Shown: positions 49,751 through 59,391, counted from the first letter of the stretch. The stretch: 64,000 nt of DNA from Streptomyces sp. NBC_00335 (GCF_036127095.1 NZ_CP108006.1:7555501-7619500); one strand, 5' to 3'. Translations and numbers: made by a program. The notes: a model not told the origin generated them from the letters alone.

Positions 49751-51187
49751 ATGAACGGCAACGGGGCCCCGCGGCGGGTGGGGGATGTGACCACGGTGTC
49801 CGCTGGGACGGACGGGACCGACGGAACCGAAGGGGCCGGCACGGCTGCGGGATCCGACAGGGCGGGAGCGTCCGTCGCGCCGACGGCGTCCGAGGCGTCC
49901 GCGTCCGCGAATTCAGCGTCCGCAGCATCGGCATCGGGATCGGCAACGGCCGCGACCTCGGCATCCGCGGCATCCGCCGGCTCCGCACGGACCAAGCTGG
50001 AGCGGGGCCGTGGCGCCCTCGGCCCGGCGCTGGAACTCGTCCACACCGGCCGGGCTCCGACCCGCGCGGTCCTGACGGCCGAGCTCGGTGTCACCCGTGC
50101 CACCGCCGGCGCCGTCGCCGCCGAACTGGAGGCGCTCGGCCTGATCCGTGTGGACTCCCGCCCGGGCGGGGCCGGCGGAACCCAGGGCCGCCCCTCGCAC
50201 CGGCTCTCCGTGGACGAGAACGGCCCGGTGGCCCTGGCGGCGCAGGTGCACTCGGACGGGTTCCGGGCCGCCCTGGTCGGCCTCGGCGGCCGGATCGTCG
50301 CGACGGCTCCCGGACGGGTCCCCGTGTCGGCCGACCCCGCGCAGGTGCTCGGCGCGGTCGTCGAAGCCGGGGCCGCGCTGCTCGCGCAGACCGGCCGGCG
50401 CTGCATCGGCGCCGGCCTCGCCGTGCCCTCGGCGGTCGCGGAGCCGGAGGGTACGGCGCTGAACCCGCTGCACCTGGCCTGGCCGGCCGGTTCGCCCGTG
50501 CGGGCCATCTTCGCCGAATGCGTGAAGGAGGCCGGCATCGACGGCCCGGCGCTGACCGGCAACGACGTGAACCTCGCCGCGCTCGCCGAGCACCGCCACG
50601 GCGCCGGCCGCAGCGCGCAGCACCTGCTCTGCGTGGCCACCGGGCACCGCGGGGTCGGCGGGGCGCTGGTCCTGGACGGCCGCCTGCACAGCGGGAGTTC
50701 GGGCCTGGCTCTGGAGGTCGGCCACCTCACCGTGAACCCGGAAGGGCGCCCCTGCCACTGCGGCAGCCGCGGCTGCCTCGACGTGGAGGCCGACCCGCTG
50801 GCCTTCCTCACCGCCGCCGGCCGCACCCCGGGCCCCGAGGTGTCCCTGCTCCAGCAGGCCCGCGACCTGCTGCGCGAGGAATCCGCGGACCCCGGGGTAC
50901 GGGCGGCCACCGAGGAGCTCATCGACCGGCTCGGCCTGGGCCTCGCGGGCCTGGTCAACATCCTGAATCCGGACCGGATCATCCTGGGCGGACTCCACCG
51001 CGAGCTGCTCTACGCCGACCCCGAGCGGCTGCGCGCGGTGGTCGCGGACCGCAGCCTGTGGGGGCGCAGCGGCGGCGTGCCGATCCTGCCGTGCACGCTC
51101 GACCACAACAGCCTGGTCGGCGCCGCCGAGCTGGCGTGGCAGCCGGTGCTGGACGACCCCCTCGGGACCCTGGGCACGGCGGCCTGA
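49751..51187 (+). CDS. ROK family regulator with long low-complexity N-terminus
   Basis: 478 aa. Residues about 15-80 are Ala/Ser/Thr/Gly-rich (for example ASASANSASAASASGSATAA). They are followed by a wHTH (PTRAVLTAELGVTRATAGAVAAELEALGLI) and a ROK domain with zinc motif CHCGSRGCLDVEA and NILNPDRIILGG. The disordered N-terminus is much longer than in the ROK gene at 938 and may be an expansion by slippage. The isolated setting gives no ligand clue. Confidence 0.88.
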   Translation: MNGNGAPRRVGDVTTVSAGTDGTDGTEGAGTAAGSDRAGASVAPTASEASASANSASAASASGSATAATSASAASAGSARTKLERGRGALGPALELVHTGRAPTRAVLTAELGVTRATAGAVAAELEALGLIRVDSRPGGAGGTQGRPSHRLSVDENGPVALAAQVHSDGFRAALVGLGGRIVATAPGRVPVSADPAQVLGAVVEAGAALLAQTGRRCIGAGLAVPSAVAEPEGTALNPLHLAWPAGSPVRAIFAECVKEAGIDGPALTGNDVNLAALAEHRHGAGRSAQHLLCVATGHRGVGGALVLDGRLHSGSSGLALEVGHLTVNPEGRPCHCGSRGCLDVEADPLAFLTAAGRTPGPEVSLLQQARDLLREESADPGVRAATEELIDRLGLGLAGLVNILNPDRIILGGLHRELLYADPERLRAVVADRSLWGRSGGVPILPCTLDHNSLVGAAELAWQPVLDDPLGTLGTAA

Positions 51188-51227
51188 GCGCTCGCCGACC
51201 CCTCCGGGCGGCCGCGGCGGCCGGAGG

Positions 51228-51845
51228 CTACCCGGGCCGGGCGCCGACCGAGGCGCTCACCGACAGGCCTGCGGAGACCGGCTCCAGGGGTGCGGCGACG
51301 GGCGGGGCCGGCGCGGGGTCCCGTACGGGCTTGTCGGCGTGCGGCGCCCGCTTCTCGGCCAGGAGCACCGGGTGGCGTTCCGGCGCGGCAGGGCCGGGGG
51401 CGGCGCGCAGGGAGAACCACACGACCTTGCCCGAGCGGCCGTCCTGCTGCCGGGCCCCCCAGGCCTCGCTGAGCGCCTCCACGAGCTGGAGCCCGCGTCC
51501 GGAGGTCTCCAGGGCGTCGACCGGGGCCGTGCCCGCGGGGCGGGCGGCCGCGGAGGCCTCGGCGGCCGCTGCATCCCGGAGCATCGGGAGGCGGGGGTCG
51601 CTGTCGTAGACGGAGACGGTCAGCCGGCCGAGGCGGAGCTCGATCTCGACCGTGCAGGTCTTGTGCGGCTGCGCATGACGGTGGACGTTGCTGAGCAGCT
51701 CCGTGACGCCGAGCGCAGCCCGGTCTATGAGCGGATCGAGCTGCCAGTGGCGCAGTTGCGCCGAAACGATTCGGCGGATCTGTCCGATCCGCAAGGGCAG
51801 GGCCTGCAGTTCGACGACGCAGTGCCTGCGGGAATGACTGATCAC
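51228..51845 (-). CDS. HATPase-fold regulatory ATP-binding protein
   Basis: 205 aa. The anti-sigma-factor/histidine-kinase-like ATPase domain has N-box [15 protein letters not shown] and G-box [17 protein letters not shown]; the C-terminal ~60 residues are Pro/Ala-rich. Streptomyces encodes many such stand-alone proteins that bind sigma or anti-anti-sigma factors. Start is GTG 51845. No sigma gene is next to it. Confidence 0.86.
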   Translation of the reverse strand: MISHSRRHCVVELQALPLRIGQIRRIVSAQLRHWQLDPLIDRAALGVTELLSNVHRHAQPHKTCTVEIELRLGRLTVSVYDSDPRLPMLRDAAAAEASAAARPAGTAPVDALETSGRGLQLVEALSEAWGARQQDGRSGKVVWFSLRAAPGPAAPERHPVLLAEKRAPHADKPVRDPAPAPPVAAPLEPVSAGLSVSASVGARPG

Positions 51846-52083
51846 GGCTGCGACTCCCCGACATCAGTGTTACGGGTGCTGCACCCTCGGTGACGCCTCC
51901 CCAGGGTCACCCACTGTGGGCCGGTGTGCAACCGAAAGCGACCAAAAGCGATCCGCATGGATCCCCAAAGTGACTGTTTGCGCAGGTGAGGGGGGTACAT
52001 TGCGAAAGCGGGCGGCGAAAGGCGAAGAGGCGCCGGGCCCGCCGAGCACTCGGGACTTCCGGAAGTACGAAGGAGCACGGCGC
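51846..52083. promoter_or_regulatory. Divergent promoter region of ATPase and cysteine-synthase-like genes
   Basis: 238 bp. It contains a CCCAC-T-GTGGG palindrome (51910-51920), an AAAGCGA direct repeat near 51935-51955 and TACATT (51996-52001) as a candidate -10 for the rightward gene. AAGGAG serves the rightward start. Confidence 0.4.
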
Positions 52084-53211
52084 ATGAGCACCACCGGTAC
52101 GACCGCCACGACCATCGACGTCGACCGCAGCGACGCGGACTACCGCGCTTGGCTGAAAGAGGCCGTCCGCAAGGTGCAGGCGGACGCGAACCGCTCCGCC
52201 GACACCCACCTGCTGCGCTTCCCGCTCCCGGAGGCCTGGGGCATCGACCTCTACCTCAAGGACGAGTCCACCCACCCGACGGGCTCCCTCAAGCACCGCC
52301 TCGCCCGCTCCCTGTTCCTCTACGCCCTCTGCAACGGCTGGATCCGCCCCGGCCGCCCCGTCATCGAGGCCTCGTCCGGTTCCACGGCGGTCTCGGAGGC
52401 GTACTTCGCCAAGCTGATCGGCGTCCCGTTCATCGCCGTCATGCCGCGGACGACGAGCCCCGAGAAGTGCCGGCTCATCGAGTTCCACGGCGGCGAATGT
52501 CACTTCGTCGACGACTCGATGAAGATGTACGAGGAGTCGGCCGAGCTCGCCGCCCGCACCGGCGGCCACTACATGGACCAGTTCACGTACGCGGAGCGGG
52601 CCACGGACTGGCGCGGCAACAACAACATCGCCGAATCGATGTACCAGCAGCTGCGGTTGGAGCGTTACCCCGAACCCGCCTGGATCGTGGCCACGGCCGG
52701 CACCGGCGGCACCTCCGCGACGATCGCCCGCTACGTGCACTACATGCAGCACGACACCCGCATCTGCGTCCCGGACCCGGAGAACTCCTGCTTCTTCGAC
52801 GGCTGGACCCGCCACGACCCGCACGCGACCAGTGACTGCGGCTCGCGCATCGAGGGCATCGGCCGCCCCCGGATGGAGCCGAGCTTCGTCCCCGGTGCCA
52901 TCGACCGGATGATGCGGGTGCCGGACGCCGCGAGCGTCGCGGCGTGCCGGGCGCTGGAGCGGGTGATCGGCCGCAAGGCGGGCGGTTCCACCGGTACCGG
53001 GGTGTGGAGCGCCCTGAAGATCATCTCGGAGATGGTGGCGGAGGGCCGCACGGGCAGCGTCGTGACCCTGCTCTGCGACGGGGGCGAGCGCTACCTCGAC
53101 AAGTACTACTCCGACGAGTGGCTGGCGGAGCAGGGGCTCGACATCGCGCCGTACGCGCGGACCCTCGACACCATGCTGGCGACCGGCGTGTGGAGCGAGC
53201 CCGTCGGGTGA
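52084..53211 (+). CDS. PLP-dependent cysteine synthase/desulfhydrase family protein
   Basis: 375 aa fold-type II PLP enzyme. The PLP lysine is in [14 protein letters not shown], the substrate loop in [20 protein letters not shown], and the phosphate-binding glycine loop in [15 protein letters not shown]. The family includes mycobacterial Cds1, an L-cysteine desulfhydrase, so sulfide production from cysteine is as likely as cysteine synthesis. AAGGAG precedes the ATG. It stands alone with a long regulatory upstream region. Confidence 0.88.
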   Translation: MSTTGTTATTIDVDRSDADYRAWLKEAVRKVQADANRSADTHLLRFPLPEAWGIDLYLKDESTHPTGSLKHRLARSLFLYALCNGWIRPGRPVIEASSGSTAVSEAYFAKLIGVPFIAVMPRTTSPEKCRLIEFHGGECHFVDDSMKMYEESAELAARTGGHYMDQFTYAERATDWRGNNNIAESMYQQLRLERYPEPAWIVATAGTGGTSATIARYVHYMQHDTRICVPDPENSCFFDGWTRHDPHATSDCGSRIEGIGRPRMEPSFVPGAIDRMMRVPDAASVAACRALERVIGRKAGGSTGTGVWSALKIISEMVAEGRTGSVVTLLCDGGERYLDKYYSDEWLAEQGLDIAPYARTLDTMLATGVWSEPVG

Positions 53212-53288
53212 AACGTTTTCCCTGGCCGGTGCGGGGTCCGCTGGCTACGCTGTGCTGACTTTTGGGTACGGCGCGGGGCGGGGGAGCC

Positions 53289-53951
53289 ATGGCGGAGTTC
53301 GCTGGCGGCGGCACGGGTGTGCCGGTCCAAGGTGGGGGCGGCGAGGGGCCGTTGGCCTGTCCCCGGTGCGGCCGGGAGGACCAGGTGCTCGGCGTGTCCG
53401 CCGCGTACTTGCGCTCCAAGGCCAAGATGCGGGTGGAGCGCGGTGGCGGCGAGGACGACAGCGTCACGACCCGCGAGGAGAACTCGGCGCTGGCCAAGGC
53501 CCTCGCGGTCGCTCCCGACGAGCCGGACAACGGCGCCGCGGGCTGCGTCGGGGTGCTGCTCCTCCTCGCCGCGATCGGCGCCTTCGTCTGGGGTGCTATC
53601 GCGGGGAAGTGGTTCGAGAACGGCACGACCCCACGGCTCTACGGGACCGACGGCGCCGGCCCCTTCGCGGTCGACCAGCCCGCCACCTACCTGGTCTGGA
53701 TCGGTGCGGCCCTGCTGCTCCTCGGCATCCTCCTCCTCGCCCTGTCGGGCCGGTCCGTACGGACCTGGCGCCGCCGGACGGAACCGGGCCGGGTGGCCGC
53801 CGACCGCGTCTGGGCGGACGGCTGGTACTGCGGCCGCTGCGGCACGGTCCACTTCGCGGGCGAACGGTCCCTGACCCTGCAGGAGTTCCGGACCCGGGTC
53901 TGGTCCGCGGGCGGCTACGGGGACCTGGCGGTGCGGCACCCCGCGATCTGA
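53289..53951 (+). CDS. Zinc-ribbon membrane protein, paralog A
   Basis: 220 aa of unknown function. An N-terminal CPRCGREDQV half ribbon, two hydrophobic helices (GCVGVLLLLAAIGAFVWGAIAG; TYLVWIGAALLLLGILLLALSG) and a second half WYCGRCGTVHFAGE, LTLQEFRTRVWSAGGYGDLAVRHPA. The two CxxC pairs, on opposite sides of the membrane segment in sequence, likely meet to bind one zinc on the cytoplasmic face. It is followed 97 bp later by a clear paralog. Confidence 0.72.
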   Translation: MAEFAGGGTGVPVQGGGGEGPLACPRCGREDQVLGVSAAYLRSKAKMRVERGGGEDDSVTTREENSALAKALAVAPDEPDNGAAGCVGVLLLLAAIGAFVWGAIAGKWFENGTTPRLYGTDGAGPFAVDQPATYLVWIGAALLLLGILLLALSGRSVRTWRRRTEPGRVAADRVWADGWYCGRCGTVHFAGERSLTLQEFRTRVWSAGGYGDLAVRHPAI

Positions 53952-54047
53952 CCGGTGACGGGCCCGCGGCGACAGCCCCGTAGGCACCGCGGCGCCGACT
54001 GCTTACGCTGTGCGGACGTTGATCACGGCGCGGCCTCGGGGGGAACC

Positions 54048-54815
54048 ATGGCGGGCATTGAGTACAACAGGCCGGAGCGGGACGGGCGGACGCGGGACCA
54101 GGTCACTTCGCCGCCTTCGCCGTCCCCGGCGGCCGAAGCGGACCGGGGCGCGGGCTCGCTCCCCGGGTGTCCCAGCTGCGGCCGGGACGACGAAGTGCGT
54201 GCCGTCCAGGCGGTGTTCCTGGACGGGCACCGGCACGTCCGCGAGGAGAGCGGCGCCGGGGTCCAGCGGCGGGCCGTCACCAGGGAAACCGTCTCGCGCC
54301 TGGCCCGGGCCCTGGCGCCGACCGCGCCCGCACCGCGGATCCAGGGACGCAGCTGCCTGGGCGTGCTCCTCGTCATGGTGTCGCTCGGCACCTTCTGGGT
54401 CGGCGCGCTGGCCGGGCACTGGTTCGGCGGGAGTATGGGCGAGAACCGGCCCGGGTATCCGTACGAGGGGTGGGACGGGGCGGAGACCTCCGACCCGGAG
54501 GCCGGGCTCTTCTTCCTCGGCGTGATCTCGGCGATCGCGCTGCTGGCCGCGGTCGTCCTCTTCGTCAGGGCCTCCAGGGACGGGCGGGCGTACCGCGGGC
54601 GGATGGAGGCGGGCCTTGCCGCCGCCGAGCGGCTCTGGATCCGGAGCTGGTACTGCGGGCGTTGCGCCCGGGTCCACTTCGAGGGCGAGTCAGCGGCCCT
54701 GACGCTGCAGGAGTTCCGGGTGCGCGTGTGGACGGCCGGAGGGTACGGGGACCTGGCCGAAACCCATCCGGCGGTGGAGCTGATCATCGCCCGCCAACCC
54801 GACGGCTCCTACTGA
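54048..54815 (+). CDS. Zinc-ribbon membrane protein, paralog B
   Basis: 255 aa, same architecture as the preceding gene: CPSCGRDDEV, two hydrophobic helices, then WYCGRCARVHFEGES, LTLQEFRVRVWTAGGYGDLAETHPAVE. The paralogs also share a promoter-like TACGCTGTGC upstream. Its stop overlaps the convergent SRPBCC gene by 7 bp. Both are probably a local duplication; no function is known. Confidence 0.72.
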   Translation: MAGIEYNRPERDGRTRDQVTSPPSPSPAAEADRGAGSLPGCPSCGRDDEVRAVQAVFLDGHRHVREESGAGVQRRAVTRETVSRLARALAPTAPAPRIQGRSCLGVLLVMVSLGTFWVGALAGHWFGGSMGENRPGYPYEGWDGAETSDPEAGLFFLGVISAIALLAAVVLFVRASRDGRAYRGRMEAGLAAAERLWIRSWYCGRCARVHFEGESAALTLQEFRVRVWTAGGYGDLAETHPAVELIIARQPDGSY

Positions 54816-55300
54816 TCCGTACCGGTCCGCCGCGCCGTCAGCCGCAGGTCCAGCGCGCGGACCGCGGAGCGGAACGACTGGCCGAGTCCCGGCCGGGCCG
54901 CGGTCAGGGCGAAGCGCACGGGGGCCGGGCCGTCCGCCGCGAAGGTCCACTGGACGTGGGTCCCGGAGCCGGAGGGGGAGAGGCGCCACTCCTCCAGCAG
55001 GGCCCGTATGCCGGGGGCGTTGGTCTCGTCGACCCGGTACGCGTAGCGCCGCTCCGGATCCGCGGCCATGATCGTCTCCTGGAACCGGACCCCGCCCGCC
55101 AGCTTGACCTCGCGCCCGGCGCCCCCGTGGGTGGGCCGGGCCAGGGTCACCGCCCGGAACCAGCTCGGCCAGCCCTCGACCTCCTCGGCCAGCGCCCGGT
55201 ACACGTCCCCGGGAGCCGCCGTGGTCCGGCCGGCGAAGACCAGGCGGGTGGGGGCGACCTCGATGAAGTCCATTCCTACGGGGCGGAGTCGGCGGGCCAT
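54809..55300 (-). CDS. SRPBCC family protein
   Basis: 163 aa helix-grip protein of the START/Bet v 1 type. FIEVAPTRLVFAGRTTAAPGDVYRALAEEVEGWPSWF is the typical beginning, and the C-terminal amphipathic helix is present. GAGGGAG precedes the ATG. It may bind a hydrophobic ligand or act as a polyketide-cyclase-like protein; there is no nearby pathway. Confidence 0.82.
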   Translation of the reverse strand: MARRLRPVGMDFIEVAPTRLVFAGRTTAAPGDVYRALAEEVEGWPSWFRAVTLARPTHGGAGREVKLAGGVRFQETIMAADPERRYAYRVDETNAPGIRALLEEWRLSPSGSGTHVQWTFAADGPAPVRFALTAARPGLGQSFRSAVRALDLRLTARRTGTDQ

Positions 55301-55469
55301 GGCGGCACTCCCTCGGTTCGGCGGACGGCCGGGGCATCCGGCGGGCTGTCACCCTAGCTGTCGGTCCGTCAGTTGTCCGCTACGGGGTTGATCGGCTCGG
55401 GTGGTCGACCGGCGCGGGTCGACATGCGGGCGGGCAACCCGTTTCGCGGACCGGGTCCCGGCCGGGACA

Positions 55470-56057
55470 ATGCCGCACATGCTTATCAGAGCAGCGCACA
55501 TCGACGAACTGCCCCTCCTGCAGGACATCGAGCGGGCCGCCGGGGAATGCTTCCGGACCATCGGCATGCCGGAGATCGCCGACGACGAACCGCTTCCACT
55601 GGAAGAACTCCGCGGCTACCGGCGGGCCGGGCTGGTCTGGGTCGCGGCCGAAGGCGCCGGCACGGGGACCCCGGTCGGCTACCTCCTCGCCGACCGGGTC
55701 GACGGGAACCTCCACGTCGAGCAGGTGTCCGTGCACCCGGACAGCGCGCACCGCCGCATCGGACGGTCCCTGCTGGAACACCTCGCGGCGCGGGCCCGGG
55801 CGGAGGGCGCCCCCGCGCTGACCCTCACGACCTTCAGCGACGTACCGTGGAACGCCCCGTACTACGCCCGGTGCGGCTTCCGGACCCTGGGCGAGAGCGG
55901 CCTCGGCCCCGGCCTGCGGGACATCCGAGACCGCGAGGCCGTCCACGGGCTCGACCGGTGGCCCCGGGTGTGCATGCGCCGGGACGTCCTCGGCCCGGTC
56001 GGCCGCCCCAGCGGTGGGGCGGTGTCCGGTCAGAGCTCCGGAAGGTCCGCCGGGTAG
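55470..56057 (+). CDS. GNAT family acetyltransferase
   Basis: 195 aa. VEQVSVHPDSAHRRIGRSLLEHLAARA is motif A, and WNAPYYARCGFRTLGE the C-terminal strand and helix. ATG 55470 or 55479 can start it. The C-terminal tail overlaps the end of the convergent beta-helix/AAA+ gene by 28 bp. Confidence 0.85.
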   Translation: MPHMLIRAAHIDELPLLQDIERAAGECFRTIGMPEIADDEPLPLEELRGYRRAGLVWVAAEGAGTGTPVGYLLADRVDGNLHVEQVSVHPDSAHRRIGRSLLEHLAARARAEGAPALTLTTFSDVPWNAPYYARCGFRTLGESGLGPGLRDIRDREAVHGLDRWPRVCMRRDVLGPVGRPSGGAVSGQSSGRSAG

Positions 56058-58501
56058 AGCAGGGTGAGGTCGTCCTTGCTCGGCTCCGACAGCTGCGCGA
56101 CCCGCCCCGCGTGCCGCTCGACCATCGACTCGAAGGTCTGGCGCGCGGTGCGGCCGTTGCCGAAGGCGGGTCCCTTGGGCAGGTCGGTGAAGTACGTCAG
56201 CAAGGCGTCGGAGGTCTTCTCGCCGAGCAGGTACTCGTGCTCCTCTGCCTGCTGTTCCACGATCCGCAGCAGTTCCCCGGGCCCGTAGTCCCCGAAGGTG
56301 ATGGTCCGTGAGAAGCGGGAGGCCACGCCCGGGTTCACGGTGAGGAAGCGGTCCATCTCCGCCGTGTACCCGGCGACGATCACGACCACCGCGTCCCGGT
56401 GGTCCTCCATCAGCTTCACCAGGGTGTCGATCGCCTCGCGCCCGAAGTCGCGGCCCGAGTCCTCGGGCGCCAGCGCGTACGCCTCGTCGATGAACAGCAC
56501 CCCGCCGCGCGCCCGGTCGAAGGCCTCCTGGGTGCGGATCGCGGTGGACCCGATGTGCTCGCCGACCAGATCGACGCGGGACACCTCCACGAGGTGGCCG
56601 CGCTCCAGCACCCCGAGGGAGGCCAGGATCTCCCCGTACAGCCGGGCCACGGTGGTCTTGCCGGTGCCGGGGGAGCCGGTGAAGACAAGGTGGCGGCGGA
56701 CGGAGGCGGCCTTGAGCCCCGCCTGCTGCCGGCGCCGGCCCACCTCGATCATGTCGGTCAGCGCACGGACCTCGCGTTTGACGCTGTCCAGCCCCACGAG
56801 CGCGTCGAGGTGCCCCAGCACCTCGACCGAACCGCGGGCCGCGGCCTGTTCGGCCGTGCCGGAGTCCGTCTCGTCGGCCGGCCGCTGGGCCGGCACCCGC
56901 TCGGCCGTGCCCACCGCCGCGGGGCCCGGCGCGGCCGACACCGTACGGATGCCCGTACGCTCCCCGGCCGCCGCCACCCCCGCGCCCGAGCCGGCGCCCA
57001 CACCGGAGGCGGACCGGGCGGCGAGGCGCGGGCCGGACTCGTCGCTCGTGCAGTCCTCGGCGACCGGGCCGTCCTCCGCGAACTCGTAGCCCCCGCGCGC
57101 GCAGCGCTCGGTGTGGCAGCGGTGCAGGGAGGTGCGGCAGCCGTCGATGACGTGGAAGCCGAAGCCCGCGCTGGCCGTGACCCGGCACGCGGTGAAGGTG
57201 CCGCGCCCGCCCGCCGACACGTAGAAACCGGCTTCGGCGGGGGAGCTGACCGTGCACCGCTCCAGCGTGGGATCCGCGCCCTTGGTGACGATCACGCCGG
57301 TCTGGACGGAGTCGATGGTGCAGTTGGCGAGCGTGCCGCCACTGCCGTGGTCGCGGAACCAGGCCCCCGTGGCCGCCTCCCGGATCCGGCAGTCGTCCAG
57401 CTGGGCCGTGGCCCCGTCGCTCACCGAGACGGCGGTGTTGCGCACCTGGGAGATGTCGCTGTCCACGACGTCCACGCGCGAACCGCGGTCCAGTACGAAC
57501 AGCGCGTCCGGTACGTCGTGCACCCGGCAGGAGTCCAGCGAGACCCCGGCCCCGTCGCTGATCCAGACGGCCGGATAGTCGCCGGTGCTGTCGTGGATCT
57601 CGCAGGAGTCGGCGACGACGCGGGTGCCCGGGTCCCACACGGACAGGCCGTTGCGGCCGAAGCGGCGGACGGTGGTGCGGCTGAGCGTGAGCACCGAGCG
57701 GGAGCGCAGGTCCACCGCGTTCTCGGGGATGTCGTGGATATCGCAGCCGGCGAGCGTGAGGACGGCGTCCGTGTCGAGGGTGACCCCGTCGGCCGAGGTG
57801 CGGTGGACCGCACAGTCGGTGAGCACGGCGGTGGCCCGCGCGGCGATCTGCACGCCGGCGCCCTTGATCTCGTAGACCTCGCAGCCCAGCGCCTCCAGGC
57901 CCGAACCGTCGCCGGTCACGGCGATGCCCGCGCCCGTGGCGTGGTGGATCCGGCAGCGCTCCAGCCGGGGGCGGCCGCCCCCGCGCACGGAGACCCCGGT
58001 CTGGCCGGCGGCAACCACCTCGCAGTCGGCGAACACCCCGCCGCCGCCGTCCAGTACGGCGATGCCGATCCCGGCGGAGTTCTCCACCGTGCAGCGCCGG
58101 ACCAGGGGCCGGGCGCCGCTCCCGCGGACCTCGATGCCGGCCGCCGAGCGCGTGCTCACCCGCAGGTCGGTGAGCTCGGGGGAGCCGTCCTCGACGAGCA
58201 GCGCGGGCGCCGTGGGGTCCTGGCCCTCCAGGTGGAGGTCCTGGATGACCGCCGAGGCGCGGACGGTCAGCGCGACCCCGTCGAGCGGTGCGATCCGCAC
58301 CGAACCCAGCGAGCCCTCCGGGCCGCGCAGGGTCACGGCGTGGTGCAGCACCAGATTCTCCCGGTAGGTGCCGGGCGCGATGGACAGGACGTCGCCGTCG
58401 CCCGCCACGGCCAGCGCGGCGGTCAGCGTCGGATAATCACCGGAGCGGCGACGCCACCGCGAGGAACCGCCGTGCGTCACCTGGACCGTGCCCTGAGCCA
58501 T
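56030..58501 (-). CDS. Right-handed beta-helix / AAA+ ATPase fusion
   Basis: 823 aa. Residues ~20-475 form about 18-20 short repeats of the parallel beta-helix/pectate-lyase-like type (for example GIEVRGSGARPLVRRCTVENSAG; GVSVRGGGRPRLERCRIHHATG). A Gly/Ala/Pro linker (~475-545) leads to a CbbX/SpoVK/EccA-type AAA+ domain. Walker A is GSPGTGKTT (~residue 606), Walker B GVLFIDEAYAL (~667), then an Arg-finger region. No signal peptide is present, so the helix is cytoplasmic. It likely uses ATP to remodel a partner recognised by the beta-helix; type VII secretion EccA is the nearest functional analogy. Confidence 0.88.
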   Translation of the reverse strand: MAQGTVQVTHGGSSRWRRRSGDYPTLTAALAVAGDGDVLSIAPGTYRENLVLHHAVTLRGPEGSLGSVRIAPLDGVALTVRASAVIQDLHLEGQDPTAPALLVEDGSPELTDLRVSTRSAAGIEVRGSGARPLVRRCTVENSAGIGIAVLDGGGGVFADCEVVAAGQTGVSVRGGGRPRLERCRIHHATGAGIAVTGDGSGLEALGCEVYEIKGAGVQIAARATAVLTDCAVHRTSADGVTLDTDAVLTLAGCDIHDIPENAVDLRSRSVLTLSRTTVRRFGRNGLSVWDPGTRVVADSCEIHDSTGDYPAVWISDGAGVSLDSCRVHDVPDALFVLDRGSRVDVVDSDISQVRNTAVSVSDGATAQLDDCRIREAATGAWFRDHGSGGTLANCTIDSVQTGVIVTKGADPTLERCTVSSPAEAGFYVSAGGRGTFTACRVTASAGFGFHVIDGCRTSLHRCHTERCARGGYEFAEDGPVAEDCTSDESGPRLAARSASGVGAGSGAGVAAAGERTGIRTVSAAPGPAAVGTAERVPAQRPADETDSGTAEQAAARGSVEVLGHLDALVGLDSVKREVRALTDMIEVGRRRQQAGLKAASVRRHLVFTGSPGTGKTTVARLYGEILASLGVLERGHLVEVSRVDLVGEHIGSTAIRTQEAFDRARGGVLFIDEAYALAPEDSGRDFGREAIDTLVKLMEDHRDAVVVIVAGYTAEMDRFLTVNPGVASRFSRTITFGDYGPGELLRIVEQQAEEHEYLLGEKTSDALLTYFTDLPKGPAFGNGRTARQTFESMVERHAGRVAQLSEPSKDDLTLLYPADLPEL

Positions 58502-58779
58502 GGTGCTGTCGTGCCCCCACCCTCGTGTTCCGTGTCTGCGCCTGCTGATCGTCCGCGGGCCCGAACCGTCCGCGTGTCCGACCGTGTACGTGTCTGCTGT
58601 GCTGTGCTGTGCCGTGTTCGTGCCGTGCCGTGTACGTGTCTGCCGTGCGCGCGCCCTGCCGTTTCGGGCTCGCGCCGCCGAATCGTCCGTCCCGATCGCC
58701 CGGCCGTTTCGACGGCCCCGATCGGAGCAGCCGCTCCGGCGCTCCACCGTAGCGCGCGCGGGGCCGGTGAGTTGCCAGG
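58502..58779. repeat. Repeat-rich upstream region of the beta-helix/AAA+ gene
   Basis: 278 bp without a gene. CCGTGTACGTGTCTGC occurs exactly at 58582-58597 and 58628-58643, separated by three GCTGT pentamers (58596-58610) and GCCGTG units. On the coding strand the repeat reads GCAGACACGTACACGG, and could be a doubled regulator site. Confidence 0.55.
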
Positions 58780-59391
58780 TCAGCTGCCCGCGCCCGCCCG
58801 GCCCCAGTCCGGTCCCGCCGCGGCCCACGCGCGGTCCAGCCGGATGTACCGCCGATGCATGAGCCTTCGTACGACCAGGCGGCGAAGCGTCTCCACCAGC
58901 GTGGCGATGCCCAGGGCCGCCGCGAGCCCCGCCACGCCCGCGTGGAAGCTGGCGGAGGAGGGGTCGAGGGGCTGCCCGACCAGACGGCCGTGCGCATCGG
59001 TCCATATCCGGAACCGGTCGCCGGCGTGCGGCGGTTCCTCCGCGGCCGGCACCGTGCCCTGGTGGTTGCTGCCGTCGGGCGCCGTCCACGACGCGACGAT
59101 CTGCGTACGCTGCGGGGCCTGGCGCTGCGCCGTCGGATCGGTGGCCGCGCCGGGGAGCGGATCCGGTGTCGGCCGGATCACCACCGCCGGTACGAGATGA
59201 CGCGCGTCCCGCTGTTCGCGCGCGGCCCGCTGCAGCGTGCCGTCGACCTGCACGCCGGCCGCCCAGCCGATGGCCGGAGCCACCAACAGGACGCAAAGCA
59301 GCGCCGCGAAGGCCACCCAGGCCTCGAATAGATCCGTCTGGCGGCGCAGCGGATTGCGCCGCCAGCGCCACACTCCCATTGCTGTCCGCAC
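58780..59391 (-). CDS. Rv1733c-family membrane protein
   Basis: 203 aa with two hydrophobic helices at about residues 22-42 and 150-172. VWRWRRNPLRRQTDLFEAWVAF at the start and RDARHLVPAVVIRPTPDP are typical of the actinobacterial Rv1733c family. An extracytoplasmic Pro/Thr/Asp domain lies between the helices. GGGGGAG precedes the GTG at 59391. It is upstream of the beta-helix/AAA+ gene on the same strand but separated by 278 bp of repeats. Confidence 0.82.
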   Translation of the reverse strand: MRTAMGVWRWRRNPLRRQTDLFEAWVAFAALLCVLLVAPAIGWAAGVQVDGTLQRAAREQRDARHLVPAVVIRPTPDPLPGAATDPTAQRQAPQRTQIVASWTAPDGSNHQGTVPAAEEPPHAGDRFRIWTDAHGRLVGQPLDPSSASFHAGVAGLAAALGIATLVETLRRLVVRRLMHRRYIRLDRAWAAAGPDWGRAGAGS

